Positions 46,050 through 57,545 of a stretch of 64,000 nucleotides of DNA are shown here, one piece after another. Numbering within the stretch: position 1 is the stretch's first letter; every line of letters begins with the position of its first letter. This stretch comes from Ailurus styani (lineage: Eukaryota > Chordata > Mammalia > Carnivora > Ailuridae). Position numbers and translations under genes: made by a program. The notes under the pieces are model-generated. The model searched no databases, was not told the origin of the DNA, and saw only the letters and a list, made by a program, of their open reading frames with translations. Location: contig LNAC01000136.1 of assembly GCA_002007465.1 (NCBI GenBank), positions 3,717,042-3,781,041 of the forward strand, read 5' to 3'.

Positions 46050-46419
46050 GGTAGAGCAGTTAATGGTGTTTTTTTTCCCAATATCCAGCGGTGTGTATCA
46101 TGTTAGTAAAACTGACACTCAATTTTTTTGTCATCGCTTGAGACAAGCAGAAAATACTTGAGTACTGAGGAAGATAGCTTCCCTCAGTGATATTCTCCAA
46201 AGATCAGGGATTGGGCAAACTTATCCTGTGGCTGGCTGTCTTTCTTCAGAGATAAAACTTCATTTTAACACAGTCTTACCCATTATTTTTATATTGTATA
46301 CAGCTGCTTTTCTGTTATATAGGCAGAGTAGGACAGCTGTGACAAAGACCAAAAGTTCTGCATACACAGAAAGTTACTTTCTGATTCTTTACAGAAGTTT
46401 CCTGACTTACGTTCTAAAC

Positions 46420-46684
46420 CAGCACTGCCCAGTAGAATTTTTGTGATGGTGGAAATGGTGTGTATCTGCCCTGTCCAATACAGTAGCCACTAAACACATG
46501 CAGCTATTTAAATTTAATTTTAAGTTAATTAAAATTAAATGAAATAAAAGCATTATTTTCTTCATCACTGGTGGCTCGTATGACTCAGAAACCATATTTG
46601 AAATTGAATTTTATTTTAATTGGTTTAAAATTACATCAAAATAACTGCATGTGGTTAGTCCCCATATTGCCCAACATAGTCCTG
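46420..46684. mobile_element. hAT-type DNA transposon relic
   Basis: Left end 'cagcactgcccagtagaatt' and right end 'catattgcccaacatagtcc'-tg form imperfect inverted repeats of the 'cagtgctgtccaatag' type. Internal 'gtccaatacagtagccacta', 'aacacatgcagctatttaaa' and 'actgcatgtggttagt' match a common mammalian non-autonomous hAT element. Subfamily not assigned. Confidence 0.75.
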
Positions 46685-46959
46685 GACATTGGTGAATTAT
46701 TTACCAAAATTATTTATTAACAAAGCTCGGTGGTGTTTAAAGCTGAACAGTTTATTTGTATATTTATATGATGAGATTAACATAATAGATTCTATTACAG
46801 TGAGACCCTTTTTTACTATCATCCTTAGAATGAGAATATCCTGGTTAGGTAAAAATGAATTTTTCCCACATTTTTATCCTTTGGTTTAGCTGACCAAGAG
46901 TCCGTACATACTTATATGTCCAAAGGCTCAAAATAAAACTTACCTCTGCTAATTCTTAC
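46685..46959. other. Unique sequence
   Basis: Nothing recognised. Confidence 0.4.
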
Positions 46960-48862
46960 AATAACTTTGAATTGGTCTTTTCTACTGTAAGCATTTGAAT
47001 ATATATTAGAAAGTATAAAATTCCCTATAAAATTTCCCATAAATTTCATTATATAAGTATTGATGTTAAGTATTTTCACTTTTTCCCAATTTTAAATATT
47101 TACCATTTTTCATTATAATTTTTCTTTGATCTTTGATTTGTTTGGAAGTATGTTTTGTAAATTTCCAAATAGATTGTGTTTTCCAGTCTGTCTGTTTATT
47201 TGTTTATTTTTTTTTAAATGCACTTAATTGCCCTCTGGTCAGAACCTGGTTTGACTAATGTAAAGCCTCTGAAATCTGTTGAGCACAGCGTTAAGTTCTA
47301 ATGTGTGGCTAACTTTTGTAAATATTCTATATGAACTTGAAGAAGATGTTTATTCTCCAGTTGATAGGTTCAGGACTTACCATCTGCATATTACATCAAG
47401 CTTTTAAATTCTGTGTTTGAGTCATATCACTATGGATTTTGAGATTACTCAGTTGATCTTTGTTTACTTAGAGATACATGTTTAAATTTTTTACTGCGGC
47501 TTTTTTCACTTATCTTTGCAGTCATGTTAAAATTCTCATTGTATATTTTGAAGGCATGTTATTAAAAATTATAAGCTTGTAATTTTCACATCTTGGTGAA
47601 TTTCAGCCTTTATCTTCATGGAGTGCCTTTTAGTCTTTAATATTGGTTTTTACCTTAAATTGTACTTTTTTTCTGGCAATATTAATAGAACTATAGTTGC
47701 TTTCTTTTTGGTAGGTAATCTTCCCTGTATCTTTTTTCAGTCCTTTGAGTTTCACATTTTCCTCTTCTTACATTTTAAGGACAAATAGCATTCATAGCAT
47801 ATGATAAGAATTTTAAAAAAAGTCTGAAAATCTGTGTTTTAACTTAAAAATTTAGACCACTTATATTTATTATGATTGATAATTGGAATGAGTGATCCAC
47901 TATATTACATGCTTTCAACTAATCAGTTTTTTTGGTCTTCTTTCTAGCTCTTCTTTCACCGTGTCTTTTTTCCCTCTCTCTCTCTCTTTTTTTCCATCAC
48001 CCCTTGCCCCCCCCTCCACACACACACTTGTTTGGAAGTTAATGGCTACATGCAGTTAATTTATGGTTTGCCATATTTTTTTTTGTTGTTTTTACATTTA
48101 TATCAACCCTCTTCTTGAAAACCAATAATCTTATAATTCCTTAATACCTACTATTTCCTCTCATAGTAAATGCTATTATATGTATTATTTCAAGTATATT
48201 TCAAGTAAAACTTTGCCCTGATTTTTAAGCCCCAATTTATATTAAATGTGATTCATATTATTTTTTTATCACAGTCAGTGTTTATTTAGATTTACCCTAT
48301 ATTAAGCAGTCTTAGTTAATAATCTTTTCTGTCATGTTCCTGGTCTGAAGTATATTCTTTAGTCTTTATTTTGTCCTTGCTGAGTGATTATTTTTCTGTG
48401 TATGGAATTCTGTATTTACAAATATATTTTCTCATCACATGGAAGCTATTATTCAGTTGTCTTCTGGTTTTAATTATCGTTACTGAGAAATCTGTCATCT
48501 GTTAAATTGCTGTTCCTTTGTTAGTTGAGCTCTCATTTCTCTTTGGCTGGTTCGAAGAAATTTTATTCTTTGTTGATATGTAATGTGTTTTCTTGTGAAT
48601 TTTTGGACATCTTGGAACTAAGAATTGTTTTAACAATTCTTTTTCTTTTTAAACCTCTTTCGCCTTGAATAGAGCCTCTTGCCTAGTCTGTCTCCTTTTT
48701 TTTCCCACCAATATTTCACTTTATATATATGATATATCTTATTTCCTTTCATCATCTCTTCTTTTAACTTCCTTTTCATGTATATTCCATCTCTGTGTTG
48801 CATTCAGGGTAGCTTGACTCTCTTCCAATTAACTAACTCTTTCTTCCATTGAGTTTAGTTAA

Positions 48863-49072
48863 GGAAGTCAGCAAACTTTTTCTTAAAAGGCCAGACCATA
48901 AATCTTCCAGGCTTCTGGGTGATAAAGGTTTCTGTGACAACCATTCTACTCTGCACTATAGCATGAAAACAACTAGAGGTGATACACGAACAAATTGACC
49001 TGACTGCATTCTAGTAAAATTTATTTACAAAAATAGGTAGTTGGCCCATAGGCCATAGTTTGCTGGTCGCCA
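48863..49072 (+). mobile_element. hAT-Charlie relic inserted in the HAL1/L1M-like element
   Basis: 'ggaagtcagcaaactttttc', 'ttaaaaggccagaccataaa', 'gtaaaatttatttacaaaaa' and 'ggcccataggccatagtttg' match a common short hAT-Charlie element that begins 'tcagcaaactttttctgtaaa' and ends 'tagtttgctgacccc'. Both ends are retained. Confidence 0.8.
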
Positions 49073-49277
49073 CTTTAAGCTAATGAGTTTTTAAAATTAT
49101 TTTCCAGTTTTAGAAGTACCATTTGCTTATTTTTCAAATCTACTTTTATATTTCTAATAGTCTCTTATACCTTGTACATATTTTCAGTCACTTTTTAAAT
49201 ATTTTTAAACAAATTACAATTTTATAACTTATCTTCTGATAATTCTAATATCTGAATTTTTTTAATCATCTCTTTTC

Positions 49278-49462
49278 TTAAAGATTTATTTATTTATTTT
49301 AGAGGGGTGGGGAGGGGCAGAGGGAGAGGGAGAGAGAATCCCAAGCAGACTCCATGTTGCTCATGCAGCCCCATGCGGGGCTTGATCTCACAACCCTGAG
49401 ATCACAACCTGAGCTATAAACAAGAGTCAGTTGCTTGACTGACTGCACCACCCAAGTACCCC
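49278..49462 (-). mobile_element. Carnivore SINE, old type
   Basis: 'ttaaagatttatttatttat', a GA/GGGGAGGGG-rich body, 'catgcggggcttgatctcac', 'aaccctgagatcacaacctg' and 'caccacccaagtacccc'. Diverged head, with no clear target duplication. Confidence 0.88.
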
Positions 49463-49740
49463 GCCGTATTCTTTTATCCTGCTTGTTGTTTCTACTGATT
49501 TGCTCTCATGGTTCCTTGCTCATTTGTGTGCTCTGTAATTTTTACTGTTACTTATTTTTTTTCCTTAAAATTTAATGAGGACTGGAGTAAGGTTGTATCA
49601 TTCCAGAGAAAATTTAGATTTTTTCCTGGATTCTCAAGAGACTACATATTAGAAAACATTTTAAAATTGTATAAGTTGCTTTTACCACTCTTGGGTAGTG
49701 TTAATTCAGACTAAACCTATGTATTATTTGTGGTCACCAA

Positions 49741-50299
49741 ATCACAAGATATGTATTTTTTTCCACATACATAGCTAATATCATTTGGCAACCATGAAAA
49801 TAGCTCACTCATATATATCCTACTGGAGGGAGCATAACTGACTGAAGGTCCCTCTTGCTAACCTTTTGAATCCACATGTGTGTTTGCACTTTGCACAAAT
49901 GGCTCCCAGCCAGTGTCTGAACACAGTGAGCATACTAATGCAGGCCTATTTCTGCAAGATACGGGAATCCTTTAACTGGGGACTTTACCTCTAGGATTCT
50001 CCATTGGCCTAACCAAAACTGTCTTGGAGTATGCTACAGTCTAAAACTCTGCTTAATCCTCATGCCTTGTCTCTCCTATATTCATGTTAGATCTGTGTCA
50101 TTCTGAAGACTCTCCTTACTTTCCTTGGCTTCCACCACTTTATCTCTGAGAGATACTGCTTCCATTATACCTCATGCACAGCTCATCCTATCTTGGAATC
50201 TACTTCTCGGTGGCCTCAAACGAACACACTCCCGTATTTTTGTCTTGAAAATATAAGACCCCAGAGTATTTTACAAATATGTTTTTGGTATGTATACAT

Positions 50300-50301
<2 letters not shown>
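49741..50301. other. Unique sequence
   Basis: Nothing recognised. Confidence 0.45.

Positions 50302-50344
<43 letters not shown>
50302..50344. repeat. (TG)n microsatellite
   Basis: About 21 uninterrupted TG units. Confidence 0.97.
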
Positions 50345-50346
<2 letters not shown>

Positions 50347-50979
50347 TACTGCTTACAGTTATTCACTTGCTTAGGGATAAGATATCATTAAATCCTACTA
50401 TTTTTTAAAAAAGATGTTAATCTAACCTAACTCAATATAGGCAATGCAGAATGATATAGACAAGTCTCAGATGCTTGTTAGGAAATTGAACTAACCGATC
50501 TTAATACCCATCAAATCTGGTTGATTGCCCAATGGATATAAAATCTAATTGTTCCTTCAGAAGCATTAAAATGTGGCTTGTGTTAGGCTACAACATTAGC
50601 CATCTGCTGCATATATGGACCTCATTGTTTATTTCTCTCCATTTCTAAATACCACAATATCCCATTCCACTACTTTTAATTACTCTTTTTCTGAATTGTG
50701 TTTTGGCGTATATTGAGGGATCTTCTAAAAGACTTTCATGTAAAATGTGTCCAAAGCAATGTATGCTGTTGAGGGTGTTCTTAGAATGATAGCAGAGTAT
50801 CAAAGGTGACCCAAATGAAATTTTTTTCTCTTGCCCCAGTTTTAGAACTGTGTTTTCCTTAAGAAATAAGTTTGTTATATCTGATGCATACATCGAGTTG
50901 TGGAACAGACCATCTTTTTAGTTTCGTACTGATTGCTTCATTTTATTTGTCATTTTACTTTACTTTTCCCACATATACC
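50345..50979. other. Unique sequence
   Basis: Nothing recognised with confidence. Confidence 0.4.
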
Positions 50980-51230
50980 ATGTGTATGTATATATGTATA
51001 TATTTGTATTTTTATGTGTTCCTACATAATACTACAGAGTATGGCTATAGCATAATTTGTTATCCACTCACCAGCTAATGGACATTTCTTTTACCCTAAT
51101 GCTATATATGTTCATTTATTTTCTTGCCTTTCTTGGTAAATTTTCTGTTCAAAAATCTGTTATTTTTTTCAATTGACATTAGCCATAAATATTTATCTGT
51201 ATGGTTCTGTAGTCTTCAGTTATTACCTGT
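50980..51230 (-). mobile_element. Possible old L1 3' fragment
   Basis: 'agagtatggctatagcataa', 'tttgttatccactcaccagc' and 'taatggacatttcttttacc' resemble the complement of an old L1 3' region ('...atggatataccataatttatttaacc...'). Short and diverged, hence low confidence. Confidence 0.4.
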
Positions 51231-51620
51231 AAGGCTGGTTTATATTCCTTCAAATGGGTATACTGTAATTTACTTTTACTGTTTACATTAATGTGGCAGA
51301 GTCAAAAATACTAAACATAAATATCCAGAAGCTTTCCGCCTTTCTGCTTTCCTGAGATAGTTTTGTATAATGACTTCTGGATCTTTCTGTGGTGATCTGA
51401 GAATATGGTGGAGAGGTAGCAGGGAGGGACGAGAGAGAAGTTGAGTTAGAAAGAGAAAGAAAAGGAAAATGAACCAGTAGAACTGTCCAAGAGTACTTTC
51501 ATCAAGGGACAGAACCAGCTGAGGGTACCTGCCTGTGATAATGGGATTTGAAAAGAACGATAAAATATTTAGGATGTTTGTTATTTGTTGTGTAGGATTG
51601 TCCCTTCTTCATAAACCTTT
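51231..51620. other. Unique sequence
   Basis: Purine-rich near 51400-51475, otherwise unremarkable. Confidence 0.45.
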
Positions 51621-51634
51621 AAAGAATGCATTTG

Positions 51635-51834
51635 GGGGCACCTGGGTGGCTCAGTAGGTTGGGTGACTGCCTTCAGTTCAAGTCATGATCCTGGAGTCCC
51701 AGGATCGAGTCCCATGTTGGGGTTCCTGCTAAGCAGGGAGTCTGCTTCTCCCTCTGACCCTCTCCCCTCTCATTCTCTCTCTGTCTCTTTCTCTCATTCT
51801 CTTCTCTCAAATAAATAAGATTAAAAAAATATAT
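51635..51834 (+). mobile_element. Carnivore SINE, first of a tandem pair
   Basis: 'ggggcacctgggtggctcag', 'gtaggttgggtgactgcctt', 'catgatcctggagtcccagg', long CT-rich body, AATAAATAAGATT, A's and TATATA. A second SINE starts at once after its tail. The outer target duplication (aatgcatttg near 51625-51634) is matched only after the second SINE. Confidence 0.95.
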
Positions 51835-51835
51835 A

Positions 51836-52016
51836 GGGATGCCTGGGTGGTTCAGTTGGTTAAGCGTCTGCCTTTGGCTCAGGTCATGATCCCAGGGTCC
51901 TGGGATCGAGTCCCACTTCGGGCTCCCTGCTCAGTGAAGGGCCTGCTTCTCCCTCTCCCTCTGCACCCCCTGTGATTGTGCTCTCTTTCTCTCTCAAATA
52001 AATAAAGTCTTAAAAA
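51836..52016 (+). mobile_element. Carnivore SINE, second of a tandem pair
   Basis: 'gggatgcctgggtggttcag', 'gttggttaagcgtctgcctt', 'catgatcccagggtcctggg', CT-rich body, AATAAATAAAGTCTT and A's. It directly follows the first SINE's A-rich tail. The sequence after it, aaaaaatgcatttgg, matches the site left of the first SINE. Confidence 0.95.
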
Positions 52017-52026
52017 AATGCATTTG

Positions 52027-55000
52027 GAAAAATATACATGGTTCAGCAAAGCTTTTGTAATTCAACCCGAGCTTCTTTAGGAAGTAACAAGAATACCTCA
52101 TGGAAACACAACTATGTTGGATTTACACTTAATTTTTTTCTGTTATTTTGCCATTTTAAGTAAATCTTTAACAAAAGGAATTGATGTATATTTAATATTC
52201 TTACTTGTGCCTTAGTTGATAAAGTTGAAAACACTATCTGTAACTCGAATATGAAAGAGTTTGGGAGAATTCTTCTGTTACCTGAAATGGAATTTAAAAA
52301 TGGCCTTATCAATAACAGGACAGGGGTAAATTCAGTAGGGATAATTCAGTATATTCAGAAGCAGGAACAACCTAAAGAATCACTGAATAAAGTGGAGAGA
52401 TACTGTTTAGACAAATGTACCATGCAAAATACCTGATATGAAACTAAAAGGCACATGGTTTAAAAAATAACAGTGTCAGGGCATGGTTAATTTATATGTA
52501 ATATTTTTACATTCTATATGTTTAAAATCCTTAGCTTAAAGGGAAGAGATAATGAGTGAAAAATCAAGAAATGGTGATCATTTGAAATATAACTTCTAGA
52601 GAGCCAGAAAAGTTTAAAGAATTTTCAGTAAGTATTTATAGATAAGTTTTCTTTTAACGGATGAGGAATATTTTCAGAAGTTTCTAGTCAATACAAGGGC
52701 AAATATAGACAAACATGTTTAAACATTAGCAAGAGAAATTGGGGTTAAGAAGCAGAATCTGATTTTGGTCATCGGTGTGATCAGGATGGAAACCAGCCTG
52801 ACAGAAAGATCATGGGTTCTTAGACATGCAGAGGGATGTCCTAAGTGTAAGGAGCCATAGCTTCTTTGGATGGGTAAAATGTGGCCTGCTTGCATACATA
52901 GGTTCATCTCAAATTATCTTCTTTGGAGGTCCCTGCTAGCTTTAGAACCCTCCAACTCATTTCATTGATGAATTGGAAATGAAATAATATTTATATGAAT
53001 TCTGATTAAGCAATCAGCCAGCAGGTTCAGGACAAGTATTTTTGTGATCAGTGGAGATGGAGCTAATCACTATTCTTAGCAGTTCCACTCTTCTGGCATT
53101 CTCAGAAACAAAACTGATACAAACATATCTTGACCCTTCCATTACCATTGGATAAAATAATCTAGGAATATACAATGTATTTCTAGATCTAGAGATTTTA
53201 TGGCATCCTTACTTAAAATCATAGCCAGATTGGTCATAAGCTTATCTAGTACCAGTATTTCTTTTCAAGCCTTGATTACCAGAAAGGGGGTTACTAAACT
53301 CTTAACAATGTCCTAGTGTCTAACACACTCTGGAGGAGATTGGGTTGATAAAATTTTCCTTTTTACTGCATATATTGCTGCAGTTTAATTTTTTAAGCAG
53401 AATAATCATTTTTTAATAAAAATGAAGTTAAACTGTAAAATACAATAAAAACAAAGATGGACATTTAATGTCATTAAGTGACATCTAGTATTTTCTATGC
53501 TTACTTGACTAAAACAGCATCCATATTTCTTGCTCTGTAAATAAAGACCGTTTTCTGCACATCTTTAGTATAGTTATTTATACCAAAGAAGTGTTTATTA
53601 AATGTTAGACAAATGAGAAAAATTGGTTTCATTAAACATGGACTTACCTAATTAGCATAAAACACACAAACACACCCAAAACAGATGCTTGCTCTAAGAA
53701 CTGATAGCTGGAAATGAGTCATGCTTATTTTTGTTTTCATGGTTCCTGATCAATTTCCAATATGCTTCATCTTCTTTAAGTTCTTATTTAATGTGAACTT
53801 TGACACTAGTTAGACACAGCCTTTTCCATTTAAAGGTCCCATATGTTTTTAGCAACTAAGATGTTTGGGTTAGCAAAGTATAACAGCAGATTTTGGATTA
53901 ATCCCAGAGTTGAAGAGCTAAACTAAGCATGGATCCGTGTTTCCCACAAAAAAGTGACACCCTTTTGCAACTCAGTTTTCCAACTGATAGGAAGTGACTA
54001 TTGCAGATAATGTTTCTGCATTTAAACCCATAAGAATTATTGTGAAAGCAAGCGGAACTCATGAGAGACCAGGGGGTTAAAGTGAAGGAACCCTTGCAGT
54101 GAAAGGAATCAAGGAATGTCTTTAGAACCCATGCTACCTGAGCAACCAGGTCAAAAAAGCTTCCTCTAATGAAGATCCATCCATTACCATGACGTGCAAG
54201 CTCTAGTTGTAGATCACTTTCATGGTCTCCAAAGAAGCCGAGCAGTTATCAGTAACATTCAAAAATCCACTGGAAAGTCATTCATTTCACTTTATGGTCC
54301 TAATTAGCCATTTGTATAGTTCTATAATTAAATATGTTCCTTTCTCATCAAGTTTTTCACTTTAGTAATGATACCACTGTGCCACAAACAGGCCCCATGC
54401 TGCTGGGTTTGGGACTTATTCATAGCATTTAATTGGTCACCCAGTGGTTAGCCAATAACCCCTTCTATGGGAAGCAACACTCTGAATGCTGTTAATGGGC
54501 TGGAGGCACAGTGATTGCCTCCTGGTACCCAGCAGTACTGGGAATAAAGCAATTTCCTCCACTGTGTTGTGTGCCCAATAGCTAATCCTCTCAACTCCTG
54601 AAATGCACACTATTTGGTTATAAGTATTTGTGCTGGCTTACTTACCGCTGGGTTGTTAATAGGCAGTGATTCTTCAATGCTCCTTCAGTGAAGTTACAGT
54701 CTGCTTGCTGACTGCTAATTAAAACAAGTTTGCTCTCTAAGACTGCAACTAAAAGGTAGCAAGGTCATCTTATTTAATGCAGTAACCTTTTATTTAACAA
54801 TGTTGATACACTACTCATATGTGCACATTTTGCAAACTGGCAAGTCTATTATTGATTGCTTCTAAAGAACAAAAATCAAGCCACTGACTTGTCTGCTTTC
54901 CTTTGAAGTGAAATTGTTGAAACTCCTGAGTCCAGGCCTCTGTTATATAGTTGAAACACAGGCTTGTTGCAGGATTCTATTTACGATATTTGGGCTTCTG

Positions 55001-56111
55001 AAAACAAAAAAGAAAAACATCCACTGTACTAACCAGAAATGTTCAAGTCATTAAAGTAATACTTGGCTTCATTTCCCATGTGTTTTGTTTTAATTATAGT
55101 TTGATGTATGAAAGGGCATTATAGAGACTCCAACTTAGAAAGTAAAACAATCGGTAGATGGCACTTCCCAACCGCCTACTTGGTGTAAGTACACATAATG
55201 AAGTCTTAGAAATGGGGCTCTGGACAATAAAGTAAAATAAAAATCAAGGTGACTTGTAATAGGACAGAAACAATCTTTATTTTATTTTATTTTATTTCAC
55301 TTTTTTTTTTTTGCCATTAAAGTGCCTGGATATTTTTATGTCACATCTCTTTGAGATCTGTGGGGGGAAGAAATTCTAATTTGCAAAATTTTTGATGTAG
55401 GCTTCTTCCTTCAGATTCCTGGGATTCATCTCTAGTGATGACAAAGGAAACAAAGCAATATACTCTATAAGACAATATGGTACCTCTTCCTGCCTTAGGC
55501 ACTTTTTAGAGAGCCAAGAGTGTCAAAGTTAATTATTTAGGACTCTCAGAGTTATTCTGCCTCAAAGTTAAACATTATTGCTGTGGCAAATACAGTTCTA
55601 AGTCTCAACCATAACAAATTAGAAACAATTTGAAAATTCTCCACTCGCAACCAGAAAGAGAAGAGGCATTTTAAAGACAAAATATTGTAACTGTGGAAAA
55701 GGCAATGTTGTCTCCTGGGGCAAGGTGACATCACAAGCAATTTGTCTCTAGTGTCATACATTTTAGAGGGGTATAATGTCAAGAATTTAAATACTCTTTG
55801 GGAGTTAGAGGGTGCTGTATTATATACATTGAAAAATGTGTTTATATGTAGCTGTAATTATGCAGATACAAGTGCATACAATCAACCAGAAAAAAATTCA
55901 CTTTAAAATTCTTTTCATGTATACAGTGATATCAGTACTGTCTTCCTATTGCTTCTGTAATAATAGGCAAGCCACTTGGATATACATTTAAGTTGTATAA
56001 TAAGTCATTATACCAAAGTGCAATAAATATGTTGTAAGACCAGCAGCCAATGAATTATCTTTAAAAATCTTGTTGGATGATCCTTCCTCAGACCACTCAC
56101 TGAGTTATATT
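52027..56111. other. Repeat-poor unique interval (about 4.1 kb)
   Basis: No interspersed repeat recognised, only (TTTTA)n/poly-T at 55277-55312. The central part (about 53990-55000) has lower AT content than its surroundings and homeodomain-type cores: TAATTAG 54301-54307, TTTAATTGG 54428-54436, TAATTAAAA 54716-54724, and a CCAAT near 54452-54456. No ORF of interest. It might be conserved regulatory DNA; that is inference. Confidence 0.45.
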
Positions 56112-56124
56112 AGAAACAACTTAT

Positions 56125-56347
56125 GGGCGCCTGGGTGGCTCAGTGGGTTAAAGCCTCTGCCTTCGGCTCAGTTCATGGTCCCAGGGTCCTGGGATCGAGG
56201 CCCATATCGGGCTCTCTGCTCAGCGGGGAGCCTGCTTCCTCCTCTCTCCTCTCTCTCTGCCTGCCTCTCTGCCTACTTGTAATCTCTCTGTGTGTCAAAT
56301 AAATAAATAAAATCTTAAAAAAAATAAATAAAAAAAAATAAAAAAAA
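56125..56347 (+). mobile_element. Carnivore tRNA-Lys SINE (SINEC), young type
   Basis: Complete from gggcgcctgggtggctcagt to AATAAATAAAATCTT and a long A/AAAT tail. A perfect 13-bp duplication, agaaacaacttat, lies at 56112-56124 and 56348-56360. The tail is copied again after the N at 56403. Confidence 0.96.
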
Positions 56348-56479
56348 AGAAACAACTTATAATTAGTTCAATGTCAATGAATGTATGTGTTTGCACACAC
56401 ATNAATAAAAAAAAATTAAAAAAAAGAAACAACTTATAATTAGTTCAATGTCAATGAATGTATGTGTTTGCACACACAT
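56327..56479. other. 76-bp direct duplication around a single N (assembly gap scar)
   Basis: 56327-56402 and 56404-56479 are the same 76-base text (A-rich SINE tail, target duplication and unique flank up to 'gtttgcacacacat'), with one base different, separated by the only N in the window (56403). This is the pattern left when overlapping contig ends are joined without merging. Confidence 0.93.
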
Positions 56480-56892
56480 ACACACTCATATGTATTACAC
56501 ACATACATCTCTTCATTAGTAGTGATAACTTACTGATAGTGAAAAATAACAACAAAATACTTTAAAGTTGGGAATCTCATTCTGCCATTAGCAAGTTACC
56601 TGACCTTAGGCATATTATTTTCTTTCTGCTCTTTGTTTGCTCATTTGGAAAATACCAATAGATCTTGTACTATAAATAGATGACTGTTAATCATTATCTC
56701 CTAAAATATTTTGAAAATATTATTCATCTCTATGTCTATATCTATATCCTTATGTTTATATATATGATTTATGATACATACACATGCATATATACAAACT
56801 CTATTTGCAGTAAGGCTAATTCTGGAAATATTTTTTATTTAGCATTTTGTGCACTAGAGTACTAAATGGAAAGGTTTAATAGTCTAATGTAG
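56480..56892. other. Unique sequence
   Basis: AT-rich, with TATATG-type runs at 56720-56800. Confidence 0.45.
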
Positions 56893-57130
56893 AGAGTAAG
56901 AGCCAAAGCTCTACAGTCAGGCTTCTTGATTCTGTCACTCACTGTCTGAGTGACATTAGACAGTTGATTTAACATGTAGGTACCATGGTTCCCTTATCTT
57001 TACAATAGAGGAGATCATAATATCTACCTCATAGAGTTACTGGGAAGACTAAATGAGATAATGTACAAATTGCTTATAAGTGTCTGGAAAATTGCAAAGA
57101 TCCAATAAACATCAGCTACCATCATCATTA
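56893..57130 (+). repeat. MIR SINE, nearly full length
   Basis: 'agccaaagctctacagtcag', 'tctgtcactcactgtctgag', 'tgacattagacagttgattt', 'tctacctcatagagttactg' and 'gactaaatgagataatgtac' follow the MIR order, ending '...caataaacatcagcta'. Confidence 0.85.
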
Positions 57131-57179
57131 TATGCAAAAGCTCATTTCATTTCTGCCAAAATCCTTAATGTGTTCATTT

Positions 57180-57300
57180 ATTCAATAAATATATATAGTA
57201 TATCAATATATATCATCTGTTATATATATATACTGTACATAAGAATGTATATATTATATATATATAATTTGTTAGTATCATATGTATATCTGATACTGTA
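57180..57300. repeat. TATATA-rich block
   Basis: About 120 bases of AT-rich, TATATA-rich sequence. The short frames in it (57080-57301, 57213-57512) are artefacts. Confidence 0.8.
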
Positions 57301-57404
57301 AGGTGTATTTCTATATATTGGCAAATAGTGTAGCAAACATTGTTTGTGTCCTCACGTGCTTTAATTCTTTTGAGGCCACTAAATTCGAATAAATGAGCAA
57401 ATAA

Positions 57405-57545
57405 ATTATCACTACAGATGCATGTATCAAATGTGATTAGTGCTGTCAGAGAAGGGAAGTTCACACTGCCAATAAAAGCAGAACTTGGATTTGAACCTAG
57501 GCTTGATGACAACAGTTTTTATGTACTTAACTGCTGTGTGGTAAG
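57405..57545 (-). repeat. MIR fragment, opposite orientation
   Basis: 'agcagaacttggatttgaac' then 'ctaggcttgatgac' and 'gtacttaactgctgtg' are the complement of the MIR 5' half. Confidence 0.7.

Larger units (their letters stand above)
46960..49740 (-). mobile_element. Ancient HAL1 / L1M-like element
   Basis: On + it follows, strongly diverged, the complement of an old L1 with an ORF1-type segment: 'gaacttgaagaagatgttta', 'caatattaatagaactatag', 'ttgtcttctggttttaatta' and 'cgttactgagaaatctgtca' (the last two fall in the ORF1-related part), then 'cttctgataattctaatatc' and 'tttatcctgcttgttg'. It contains a hAT copy (48863-49072) and a SINE (49278-49462). The 3' part to the left fits minus orientation. 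No open reading frame survives. Confidence 0.65.
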
